DNA of 64,000 nucleotides from Antedon mediterranea (Eukaryota; Echinodermata; Crinoidea; Comatulida; Antedonidae): NCBI RefSeq assembly GCF_964355755.1, contig NC_092680.1, positions 7,045,001 to 7,109,000 of the forward strand, read 5' to 3'. Shown piece by piece: positions 22,380 to 38,200 of this stretch (position 1 is its first letter; each line of letters starts with the position of its first letter). The notes under the pieces were generated by a model. It saw only the letters and a program-made list of their open reading frames with translations, ran no database searches and was not told where the DNA came from. The position numbers and the translations under genes were made by a program.

Positions 22380-25300
22380 CAAAATTGTTTCGATCTAAAC
22401 GTAAAGCTGCCGAGTGTATTCCTCGAGGAGACGCACTTTCTGATTCCATATGTGACCGTGTGATCCCGATACCGGACAACATACGGGAAGAGTTTAGCCT
22501 AGACTCCTTTTATCACAATTATACCCACGCTTACGGAATACCTATTCTGTCATCAGGAGCCGTGTCGGAAAATGCGATGTTACGAGCATGCTACACCGTC
22601 CGGTTTATGCTCGCCGATCGACAAGATGTTCGGAATGCTATGCACAACAATTGCGCACGTGTTTCAGTCATTGGATTGAAAGAAGTTACCAACCAAATCC
22701 CGGAATATTCTCACTTAGATGACAGTACAAACGACCGTGCTCGTGGTATTGGAGGAACATTGAAAAACCCCGTGACAACAGTAGGCGAAGAAAATCTGAA
22801 AAATTTGAACTACACAATAGACAGGTGGCATAATGAGGATATAGGAGTTCATGAGTTTGCTCACGCAATTCACAAGATCGGCATGAATACCATTGATTCT
22901 AAATTTAACACACGTATGAGAGACGCATACTTAGCTGCAAAGGCAGCAGGACTCTGGAATAAAACATATGCGCAAAGCAACAAGCAGGAGTATTTCGCTG
23001 AAGGAGTACAGAAGTTCTTTAGTGTCGATGTTGTTCAAGAACACACCGATGGTGTTCACAATAACATCAGTAATCGATCAGAACTCTTTGATTATGACAT
23101 CGGTCTTTACAATTTGGCCTTAGAAACATTTCCATGCGCAAACATCATTGTTCCAAGAGAAGACGATCAATGTAGGTATAAAAAAAAATTAAAAAAATAT
23201 GTGTACTTTTTACAAATTAATTTTTTTATTTTTATTTTTTTTATTTTATTCATTTCCCAACCAACAGTGAGCTTATGGTTCACCACTTACAGGAGGATCC
23301 CTACCTGCACCCAATGGGTCTGGCCTATATAGTGCATTATTTGGTAATACTTAACTGGACTGGGTTATGTGATACATAGAATACAAAACACCACTACTAA
23401 CCTAAGCAAAATAGGTCGTAGGCCTATAATGACGACAAAACAGTATGTCAAAAAAGTGATACAAATATTCTTTATCTGTGTATTTATATATATACATATT
23501 CATGATAAATACTTGGTGTCTAATAAGAGTGATATGGCTTAATTTGAGTTTGAAAGCTTCTTATTCATCTTCCACCGCCTTGTTTCTGCTCGACTTGAAC
23601 AAGATAACACAGCTAAGTAGGCGTAATTAATGTAACGTTGTTTTCACATTCAGTTAGGCCTATGGTATGATAATATGTTAATAATTCATTGCTACTTTCA
23701 CAGATGGTACTGTTGTATGTAGATTTAAATAAGTTGCCATCCTGTAAAGAGCTTCTTTCTTCTGCTATAATAAAAAGCAAATGGAATAATCACATAAAGC
23801 TCTGTCAAATTGTTTGACAAAAAAGTGTGATGTGCCCAAATATGTCAGTGATAATTTATGATGATATTTTTTTTCACATAAAGTTTGATAGTGTAAACAG
23901 AGCTTAACACCAAAATAATTGCATCAAAACAACAATTATTTATCTTTTTTTTTAATATCGAACTGGAAGTCAATGGGTTTTTGGTTAAATTTAATTTGGC
24001 CTATTAAAAGTTTGATTTTGTATTTTTCATTTTTTTGGTGGGGGGGGGGGGGGGTGTGAAAACTACATCTTTAGGCCTAATTATACAATGTTGAATATAT
24101 TGACAAAATAAAAAACATTAGTGCTAGATTTTAAGTATAAGGTATATCTAATCATGGTTACGATACAGCAACATATTTAACAGGAGGAAACCATTACCAA
24201 ACTTCATCACTAATATAATAATCTTATGCGACTACATATAACCCTTTAAAAATGAAATACTGTTTATATTATCAAGCATTGATAGAGACACAAGAATTGA
24301 AAATGGATTGTGATGGGACACCTACTACTACTAAACAGACTACAACTGATGCACACACGACCACTATCATGGGTAAGTAATATTCATAAAGCATCTGCAC
24401 GCAATGCAACGACGTAAAGCGCACAACTCACGTGACCATCCGAACTATTGCTTGCGATAAGTCAACTAACTTGCGTTGCGCCTACGTTGTTGTGAATCAA
24501 ACTTAAATCTGGTAATCACTATACTTTTAAATAGTCTGGGTTCCAGGCGGAGTTTTGACTTAATATTAGTTAAAAGATAAATTTTTTGGCACATATGGCG
24601 TTTCATACGTGCACTACTTGGAGCTTGTATTTCAGACAAACATCGAAAAGCCTCGAAAAAAATAACTACAGACTTTGGGCAAGTCTCCTTGCTCTGGGTT
24701 TATTATATTATATTTAAAATACAAACTTCACAACATTGATAATAACCCCACGTCAAACAGATTCCAAGCACAAGCGTCGTGAAATGAGCTCATGACATAA
24801 GTGGTGCGATATGACTTTTTTTTCAATTTTTAAAAGATATAAAAATGTCACTTTGAAGCATTTTTAGGACCCCCAAGTCATTGCAGATCAGCTCCTATAT
24901 CATTAAAAATAGTCCTGTACACTACTTTCTAAAACGACGTTTGCCGATTCTGTATCTATATACCCTTTATACATTTCCGTGGTAAATATTTATGGGGAAC
25001 ATAGGATTTATAGTACATGGCCTATCTTGAGAAAAATATCTAAAGCGTGGTTCCCACTAGCGACGCAACACAAGGACGTAACGCAACGCAAGTGAATTGA
25101 GCAATCATAAGCGATGGCTTATTCGCTTGTGATTGCTAAAGCGTGGTTCCCACTAGCGACGCAACACAAGGACGTAACGCAACCCAAGTGAATTGACCAA
25201 TCACAAGCGATGGCTTATTCGCTTGTGATTGCTAACTGTCTATAACTTCGCTTGTCATTGGTTAAAACGCTTGCGTTGCGTTTACGTCCTTGCGTTACGT

Positions 25301-27493
25301 TCTAGTGGGAACCACGCTTAACGCAAAGACGTACCATAAAGCGCAACGCAAGGACGTATATAGCGCAATGCAAGTGGTTTGAATAATCCATTGCTTGTGA
25401 TTGGTCAAATTAGTTAATTAATTGAAAGTATCATCATCAACATCAATACAAATTTACGCTACATTTGGAATTCTTTCGACAAGTGTGGTTCCCACTAGAG
25501 ACGCAACACAACGACGTAACGCAACGTAAGGGATTTGACCAATCACAAGCCATAGATTATTCGAACTGTCGCTTGTCATTGGTCAGCTCGCTTGCGTTGC
25601 GTCCACGTCCCTGCATTGCGTCCTAGTTGGAACCAAGCTTAAAGTTAAAGAACAAGGCCATACATGGCTGCAGTCGCTGTAGAGAGGAAAAGGTTACTTG
25701 CATGGAAGAATTACCTTAAATACAGTTAAATTATTCCATAAGGCCGGTACTTGCAGAGAATTTTATTTTCCCTTGTACTTGTCACAATAAATAATATTTT
25801 TGTATTTGTTAGTTCACTTGTATTTGTTCATTCATTCATTTAATTTAGTCGCGTTATTTTTTCCGTTTATGTTATTCATTCTTTCAAGCGAAAACGCGTT
25901 TTAATGTCGGAATTGATATTTCCGGTCACTGACAAGTTTGAAATCATCCGTTTATTCGTTTAAATAGAGTTGCCTGATAGACTTCATTAGCAAAAAAACT
26001 TACTTATAATATTCAGAATGTCGATAATAACCAGAGATGAGTAAAATGTACTCTGCCCTGATAATAAGAATAAACAGATACCATGGCGCTATAACCATGC
26101 AAAGACGAGTCCCTATTTATTTTTATTTATTTTTACATACAGAAAAGTGGCAAAAGAAAGAAAATAAAACCAAATTAAAAGAAACTATAACATACTATTA
26201 CTATTAATCGCCTCAACACTCCTCATCCACCCCACCCCACACCCCTCTCTCTTTTTTTGCATACTACACATGACAAGTTTCCTCCTTTTTAACCTGTTCA
26301 CGAACTTAATCTTCATGACTGTTTCATTAATTGTACTGTAATTTATTATTATGATCTACTTTATTAAATATTATCATTATTTTCATAGTATTTTATTAGT
26401 TTACAGAGGCTGTAAGTTATATTGTATTTTCGTGTCTGTTTTCGTAACTGTGTTCATGTTGTTTATGTTCTATTACTCCAATTCAGCTCTTTGGGCCGGC
26501 TGCAATAGTTATAATATTAATTATTTTTTTTAATTTCTTGCACTTGTTCTATATTTTTATATGTTTGATACCGAGATATAGGCCTATTTGTTATTACACT
26601 ACTTCCTAATGTTATAGTTTATTAAACATTTGAAAGGTTTTCAAGAAATTCAATAACTGATACAGACTATGATTATCGGTGCTGTATCTATAATTTGTCC
26701 AGTATTATAAGGCAAAATGATGTAATTTCTGTGTCATATATGTACCACATGTTACGCCTGTAACATGTCTCACCTAACCCTATACAGGTGCTCCATGTGA
26801 TACACTTTTTTTACAGAATGTGCATATTATACATTGTTATTATTATTATTGTTATTGTGCATATTATATATTGTTTTATTACTTGATTTGATATTTGCTT
26901 TTTACATTTATTTTTGTTGGTGTTTTCCTTTGAGCACGGTCTTACTGAAAAACAACTTTTAGTTGAGTTAAGTATCCGTGATTAAATAAAGCTTATTATT
27001 ATTATTATTATTATTATACTGGAGTACAGAAAATCGGGCGACATATAACCAACTCAGACTATATATAAAATGCATGATTAATTTATATATTATTCATTAA
27101 TATTATATGATCGAAAAATCTATATTACAAGTATAATATTTCCACTTATTAATATTAATAGATCGCAAAGACAGCGACTTTTGTGACATATATGCGTACC
27201 AATCGAAGTATGTGTGTCGTTCAAACGTATTCATTCGCATGATATGCCCAAACCTCTGCGATGTTCATAATGGTAAGTATTATAGGCCTACTAACTACGA
27301 AAATAATATCGACTTCTAAAATATTGGTTTAGACGTTATTGCAATAGATAGTATATTAATTAAATGCTGTTGTTACTTTTCAGTTTGTGAAAATGTACAT
27401 GCCGTATGCAACATGTGGCGCAATATGGGATATTGCGATACAAAGAAGAAATTTATGTTAACCAATTGTAAGAAAAAATGTCAATGGTGCTAA
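22380..27493 (+). CDS. gluzincin-type metallopeptidase with two C-terminal ShK domains (5' end unresolved)
   Basis: Exons 22380-23171, 24277-24372, 27162-27272 and 27384-27493 join in phase 1 throughout and end at TAA. The first exon encodes about 260 residues with an intact zinc motif HEFAH at 22850-22864 and, about 45 residues later, NKQEYFAEG, whose Glu is the likely third zinc ligand. This arrangement fits gluzincin peptidases and recalls the M34/ATLF-like domain. The next exon is a Thr-rich linker, and the last two are one ShK domain each. The domain aligns along its length with the minus-strand mosaic gene (HAYGIPIL / [19 protein letters not shown]), and the intron positions match. It is expected to be secreted, but the signal-peptide exon is not settled: either 19330-19360 supplies the start, or translation starts at an ATG at 22364 by reading through the acceptor. 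AATAAA lies at 27985. Confidence 0.8.
23794..23909. repeat. MITE family A, copy 3
   Basis: It runs from AAAGCTCTGTCAAATTGTTT to GTTTGATAGTGTAAACAGAG and has the GTGTGATGTGCCCAAATATG core. It lies in the intron between the peptidase exon (22380-23171) and the Thr-rich exon (24277-24372). Confidence 0.7.
24389..24506. repeat. MITE family B, degenerate copy
   Basis: It contains GCAATGCAACGACGTAAAGC, GCTTGCGATAAGTCAACT and ACTTGCGTTGCGCC, then ends near GTGAATCAAACTTAA. It is clearly related to family B but diverged. It begins 17 bases after the splice donor of exon 24277-24372. Confidence 0.5.
25045..25410. repeat. MITE family B, tandem/nested copies
   Basis: A partial copy (25045-25138) ends at GATTGCTAAAGCG and the next copy begins with the same AAAGCGTGGTTCCCACTAGC, running to 25320. 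A degenerate third piece follows to about 25410. The first two share the unusual ACGCAACACAAGGACGTAAC variant, so the partial copy looks like a local tandem duplication of the full one rather than an independent insertion. Confidence 0.7.
25484..25641. repeat. MITE family B, full copy
   Basis: It is bounded by GTGTGGTTCCCACTAGAGAC and TCCTAGTTGGAACCAAGCTT, with the internal arms ACCAATCACAAGCCATAG and TCGCTTGTCATTGGTCAG. Confidence 0.7.
26270..27016 (+). repeat. probable LINE 3' region ending in (TTA)n
   Basis: A T-rich sequence with long AT-rich frames ends in GATTAAATAAAGCTTATTAT followed by a TTA/ATT microsatellite to about 27016. The polyadenylation-like signal plus triplet tail is typical of non-LTR elements. 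No reverse-transcriptase motif can be seen, so only the tail assignment is supported. Confidence 0.4.
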
Positions 27494-27552
27494 ATTATGG
27501 TAACGATCTATGGAACGCCTCCTCTGCCTTCAGTTCACATTTATCATGCAGC

Positions 27553-27714
27553 ATACACACCAATCGACATGCAGTACACACCAATCGTCATGCAGTACAC
27601 ACCAATCGTCATGCAGTACACATCCATCGTCATGCAGTACACACCAATCGTCATGCAGTACACATCCATCGTCATGCAGCAGTACACACCAATCGACATG
27701 CAGTACACACCAAA
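27553..27714. repeat. 21-bp minisatellite in the 3' UTR of the peptidase gene
   Basis: Units like CAGTACACACCAATCGTCAT repeat with a 21-base period about seven times, with C/T and G/A variants and one three-base insertion (CAGCAG). The array begins 60 bases after the stop codon and lies before the AATAAA at 27985, so it would be transcribed in the 3' UTR. Because the period is a multiple of three, several frames stay open, which explains the overlapping spurious ORFs. Confidence 0.9.
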
Positions 27715-28527
27715 GAAGGCGTTCCATAACGACCATGCACTCTAATTTAGGCGACAGCGAGAAATATGTTTGCCTGCAATGTTAATGCTTACTTTGTTTA
27801 TATTTACTTTTCATAATATAATATTACTTAATTCCATATAATGTTGTACAGTATTATAACTAGTCTCTCTAGACTTTCTTGTAGGCTTATGACGTTCCAG
27901 TCTCATCAATGTTTAGTACAGTTAATATTTGTATTATGCTATTGTAAAAGACGCACTCTTTAGTGGATGCACATATTGTAGTAAAATAAACTTTTTGCTT
28001 TGTAATAGATTAATGTAAATATTATTACTGGGTTTAAACATTTCTAAAATTAAGTCTATAATTAACTTAATATAGAGACGTCATTGAAGTGTAACAACTT
28101 TTACCTACTTATAGAATGTTACCTTGGCTTCATTTTAAAGCTTTGATGAAACCAGGCAGATTTATTCTACATCTCCTTGATGAAACAAACTTATTTTTAA
28201 ATTTATGATTATATAGTTTGCAAAATATTTACTACTTTTAGTTAAATAAAATACAATTATAAAAAGTTTGGAATTTTTAATTTGTAAACATGATCTACAT
28301 GCACGGACGAGATGCAGGGCAAGCTGCAGCATTTACACAAAAAACAGCATACTGCCTGGTGAAACAATGTTAAATGTCTACACAATTGCTTAGTGCTTCT
28401 ATCCTTACGTTTTTCTCTTCGGATATAATGTCAACATTAAGCCGAGATCAATGTGATCTCTGTTGTTCTTTCGGCCAACCAAGAACAATTTCAACTGTCT
28501 TAAAATATGAACCTATGATGGCATCTC

Positions 28528-28674
28528 TTAAGCTCTGTCTACACTATCAAACTGTATGTGACAAAAACAATGTGCCCATATGCATATATGGACACGACGA
28601 CATCATATCACTACCATATTTGGGCACATCACACTTTTTTGTCAAACTAGTTGGATAGTGTAGACAGAGCTTTA
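28528..28674. repeat. MITE family A, copy 4, near-perfect palindrome
   Basis: It runs from TTAAGCTCTGTCTACACTAT to ATAGTGTAGACAGAGCTTTA, with inner arms TGTGCCCATATGCATATATG and CCATATTTGGGCACATCACA. This is the best-preserved short copy. It ends nine bases from the stop codon of the C15orf61-like gene and so probably forms a hairpin in its 3' UTR. Confidence 0.85.
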
Positions 28675-28682
28675 ATCCTGTG

Positions 28683-32209
<3,527 letters not shown>

Positions 32210-35200
32210 ATGTCTTCATTAAAGTTTTCAAGAGACATACCTGAAAGTAACAAGACCACTAAAGAACCAATACCAGCAACTGATGGTATATTCTCTCTTG
32301 AAAAGCTTCCATTTTCCTCTGTAAGTTTTATTTTAATTTCTAACAAAAATTAAGAGGCATCATATCCTTAAGGTCTATCTACACTAACACTATCAAACTT
32401 TATGTGACAAAAAAGATGAAAAAGACTTTTTTTTGTCAAACTAGTAGTTTGATAGTGTAGACAGAGCTTAATAACATTAAGTTCAGGATGTCTGACATTT
32501 TTTATAATAAGGGATGGAACTATTATTTATAATTAATACACATTACTAAAAAAGCTGTGGAGCAGTATTAGTAAAAATAATAGTAAATTACTTTATAATG
32601 TTAAGGATTTATCATTATACAATTTCATATAAAAATGATATTGCTACGAATACAAACACAATTTTTATTTTTAGGTCGAATTAAAAAATAAATATGATGA
32701 GGTGTTAGGGCCGTTGACAATCTTTGCTCCATATTTTCATGAAGATGGTAAGTATACCTTATTAAAAAAACAGGACATCAAAAAACATTGAGCTACCCTT
32801 TCCACAAGAGCGAATAGCTGCGATTTTCATTTCCATCGCGTGTTTGCTGAGCTCTTTGATTCGCTTAAGTGCTCCTGAACTCTGTATTGGTTGCACAATT
32901 TTACGCAAAAAGTACTCATTTTGCTGAATTGAAAACTCAAGGAACTAGAATTCATCGCAGAACTAGAATTCATCGCAGAAAGGGATTTGGAAGATAGAAA
33001 TATATTAATATGCATGCGTTTAAGATTAGTTGCAACTGAACAGACTCGAAACGCATGCAATCAATTCAGTATGCCATTAACAATTGTTTGTTGATGCCAT
33101 TATCTTTACCACATTTCTCAGAAAAGTATGGAAAAAACACATCTAAATTAATATTTTTGTTTTATTTATTGTAGTACAAGAAAAGCAGGAAATTAGTATG
33201 GAGAGACCTGTTACGCCCATTGATGTAAGTAACCATTCCAACTTATATATTTCCTTATGTTGTTTTAGGTAATCACATTAATGCCCTTTTCTGACAGCAG
33301 TTTAAGATAATGTTCCTTTGAAAAAATAATTTATAATTTTTATGCCATTTTTAATGTTGCATAATACCATAGATATTCATTTTTACCCAAAACTGAATAG
33401 AAAACATTATCTTTCTGATAAAATTGTAAAAGAAAATAATAGTGAACTGGAAAACCATTGTCTGTTATTTAAGCATAATTTAAAAAAAAAAGTATAACTT
33501 TATTAAAACTACAAAATTACCTATTCAAAGATTGATTCAATTTATTTTGCTTTCATTTTTTATGTGAACAATACATCTTATTTTTATTTTTATTTTATGT
33601 CTTTAGGCAATGTGGCCAAGGATTACCAATAGTGAATTAATCACTGTCCTATCAGATAGGTGGTAATCCCCCTGATACAGGGGCTATTGTGTGAACCAGT
33701 TCACCGGGGTAACCCCCTACTCTTTTTCGAATAATGGACTGGGTTCTTTAAAGTACACACATGTTATAACTGTGTACACTGGACCTACGGTTTATAGTCC
33801 TTATCCGAGAAGACTTGTTCCACCACCAGAACTAGGAGCGAGTCGGCCTCGAACCATTGCCGATGTTGTTGTTGGCTCTTTAGGTACGGTAAACGGCGCC
33901 CCTGCCTTAACCGCTCGGTTACTTTAAAGTAAAACAAACATTTTTAATTCAATTTATTAATTATTAAATTATGTTTTCTAGGAGAGCATCAAAGCACCGC
34001 CAGCAAAATATGAAGACCTAGTAAAGCTGATACGAAGGAGGATCGCTGCTGATCCTGATAGCCCGCACTTGTCTGTTGATGATCAACAGGTGTTGGTATG
34101 TAAATGCAATTGATCACCTGTTAACACCAGGTGATAGTACTGTATGTAAATGCAATATTACATATTACGTTTGTTCTCTTGTTGTGTTTGTGTTGTCTTG
34201 TAGCGTAATTGTGTAATTTTTTTTAAATATATTTTTTATATTATTACTACTACTTGTCTGAATCTTTAGTTAAGATTAAGATTTAAGTATAGTTGCCCCT
34301 GACCATTGTGCTCTGTTTCTGTTCTGTATCTGTGTTTTGGTCGAATAAATAAATGAAATGAAATTAGTTTATTTTGTACCAGGCTTAAAGCTCTATATTG
34401 AGCTTATTTGGTCTTTTCCAGGCTTTGCATCTTTTATTTAATCTGTATTAACAAGTTTGATGCATTGTGAAATAAAAACGAACGAACGAACATATAATGT
34501 ATTTGGTTGTTTTAATGTATATTAAGTTTATGCAAAATAATATTTAATTTTACCTTTAAGGCTGGCATTATCATGGGGGAGGTCAACAGTATTTGGCCAG
34601 ACATCAGACGGCAGGTAGACGACTCATTCCTGGTATGTTTTTTTTTTTTTTTTTATGTTTTAATCTTTGTATCCCTGACAGAAAGTGTAATTAATGAAAC
34701 GTCATAGTTTATTGTGGTATATAAGAATAAATATATTTTTAAATAAATCATCATAATCATTATTATCATTGATTTAATCTGAGAATTCATAATTTTTATA
34801 ATAATTCACAATACTGTAGTTTATCCTTCGTTAAAATGCTTCTCTTTGTTGTGTTGGTTCCTGTTTTAATATCTTTGTAAAGATGTGCAAGGACTTCTGC
34901 CTTTGTTGCATTTCCTCCATCCATATGTTTTAGTTTCTTGTTGTTAACTTTGATTTAATTTTTGATAGATTTGGAAATAAAGTTTATTGTATTATTATTG
35001 TAGTGTATATGTGTCATCAGTGACTGTTTAAAATCTTCCTGGTTATTGTATACTTTTTAAATTGTAGACACCAAAGAAAAACAAAGAACTTCAAAGAAGA
35101 ATCACTGTACACATAGTTACTGTCTGCCAACAGTTGTTTCAACACTATGTTCAAAAAGCTACTAGTAAGAAACAATTTTGAAATGAAATGAAATATTCAA

Positions 35201-38200
35201 CTTATAAAAGGTTCAAATTTCTTAACAGAGTGGCCTAGTGGGTGGGTGGCAACAAATTTAGGATGGAAACATTTTTTTTATCAATGTCTATGCCTAAACA
35301 TACAGCTAGAATCATATTATTTATTTTGTGCTTAATTTCTCTTAACTTTTTTAGTTCTCAATGAACGTGGAATATTCAGTGGACCTGCCAATATTAGCCG
35401 TTTAAAAGCTCAGCTCTCTTTAGACACTTCAAAATTGTGAGTAAATAATGTTAACAGTGGTTTGTACAAACATTCATAATTTACTTAACATTATCCCAAC
35501 TTCAGAGAACATCATGTGAAATAACAATGATTTGATCTAAATATAGAGATCAGTTCCATTGTTAGCATAAAGTAGTTAAGGATCTAAAGTCGATGTGAAA
35601 AAGAAATGTTTTGGTGCCCACAAAGTTGATGGAGCTTCGTTTTGAGTTAAAATATTGATTTCGAGTTTATAGTGTGTTAACAAACCGACACTAATATAAG
35701 TGTATGTCTGATTTCTATCTACAAACCCCCTGCCTTCCTTCAACAAGCATTTTTTTCTCAGTTTATTGCCATTTGGGAGCAGGATTAGGATATCATTAAG
35801 CAATATTCAACCCTTTTCGAATAAATATAAAGTACATTTTGTTATTAAATTTACAGCTTGAATATCCTGATTATTCGACGGCACATTGTGGCAGATATGT
35901 TAGGTAGAATGTCTGATTCTGAATGTGGTTCAAGTGATGAGAAAGCAGAAGAAGAAACTGCTCATGGTTCCCTGTCTTATCAGAAGATGGTAACATTTGT
36001 GATTACTGTATCATATAACTTAACAGTTTAATAATGAACAAAATTGATAAATGAAATATTTTTACGTGAGTTTTCTTGGAGGATAGATCATTCAATTATG
36101 CAAACTATTTTATACAACTTCAATTCATTTGGTTCTTCTAATGCTCGCTATCAAACTTGATGTGACATTATATAGACATGATGATGTCATATCACTACCA
36201 TATTTGGGCACATCACACTTTTTTTGTTTGATAGTGTAGATAGAGCTTAAAATAAAAATATAATAGGGTCATGTGTGCTAAATTTCCTTTCTGAATTTTC
36301 CTTTTTGAAATTTTCTTTTTTATTTTATTGAATCTTATTTATTGGGCTGATCGAAAGCAGCAAAATGCTGACAGCAAGCTGTATTTTGCAATGATTATAA
36401 CTATGTTATATTTTTTAGATTAAAATTAGCAGACCAAAGCGGAAAAAGCACTACAAACAAACCTCCCAACGAGAAGTTCGTGATTTGAATAGGAGAATGC
36501 CAAACATTGACACATACAAAGTTCTTGACTATCTCCCTGGTTTAAAAACATTCCAAAAACAATCGACTACTATTAAACCTATTGAGGTTACTGCTAAAAT
36601 TAGTAAAGAATATGCTTTTTCTAAATCATCAACTAAGTAAGTATTATTTTACTATCTTCACTGTATTTTTATTTTTGGGTGTTCAGAAAGTCTGGTATTG
36701 GGAAAGTTAAGTGTATTATGCAATTACAAAATACTGAAATTATTTTATAAGGTACAGATTAATGCCTTAATCCTGTTTATACTTAATTTTTGATATTTTT
36801 AAATCTAGGATGGAAGTTTCCCCAGAGAAGCAGAATCTTCGAAGGTCTAACTCACTACCACAGCTAGATCATGAGACACTTGAAGAGGAGCTAGGTCCCA
36901 TTAAGGGTGTTCTTAAGCGTAGCTCATCCTCTATTTGTGTAAATCTACAACAAGATAATCATGAGGTATTTAAATGATTTGGGCATTTCATAGAAACATG
37001 ATTTTGTTTATTAGCCCATTCCATGAAATCTAGCAGTATATTTGTAACCAACATTAAAACATTAAACTTTAATCTCTGCCATTTGTGCTTTCATTTTAGG
37101 ATTTACCAAAAAGGCATGAAAAAAATGACGAAAGGCCAGGAACAGTGCAGTACATGAAGAAAGACCTGGATAGACTTAGCACATACCACTCAGCTAAAGC
37201 AGCTGCCCTTGATGAACAGATACCAGAAGACGAGGACCTTCCACCATTATTACAGGTATGATGAAGATTTAAACCATTTGCCTAAAATAGCATCATACAG
37301 TAGCTGAATTGCTGATACAATGTACTTGAATCATATCAGAAAATATGAATTGCTGTTGGCCAATACTATAGTATAGGCCGAGTGGTTAAGGCAGGGGCGC
37401 CGTTTAACGTACCTAAAGAGCCAACAATATCAGCAAGGGTTTGAGGCCGACTTTTCTTCTTGGCTAAGGACTATAGGGTCCAGTGTACACATTTTTAACC
37501 TGTGTGCACTTTTCGAGACGAGTAGGGAGGTTCAATACCCCGGTGAACTGTTTCACAAAATAGGCCCTGTAACAGGGGGGATTACCACCTATCTGATAGG
37601 ACAGTGATTATTTTACTATTGGTAATCCTTGGTATGTCCGGTATTAAAACAAATGCTGGTAATTAGTCATTTCATCTTTTAGGCTGTTGGTGATACAAGT
37701 CGATCCGATAGGCGACGTGAGTTGCTTAAAAAACACCTACAACAAGTGGAGAAGATGAGGGTAGCTCAAGAGGCTGATGATGTGTAAGTACTAACACCAA
37801 ATTATCTAGATGCAATTAAATACAACCAAATACTGGTGTTCATAATGATTTGGGGGAAAAAAATAATGTATCAAAATTTGGTGCACTATGTGATCATTTA
37901 TAAAACTGGACTGTCCAAAATTAATATAATTCTGCCATCTTGTTAATTTTACTGTTTTCTGTACAGTGTCTTTATCAGCAAGCCAATCCATCCACAGCCA
38001 TCAACTAAGACTACACGATTAAAAGATAAGACAGTATTGCGTACATCTGATATTAGAGTGTCGGAACGTGTTAACATGTCTTCAATAACACTTGACCTTA
38101 ACCGCACCGTCTTTAACGAATTGGACAATGAGGTTACTCCAGCTACTATTAAAATGATGGACAGTAACTTGTTTCGTGGTGAAGAGATTCGTGAAGTGTA

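Noticed and set aside
27478-27785. Four overlapping repeat ORFs on both strands
   Set aside because: All arise from the 21-bp minisatellite, whose period keeps frames open.
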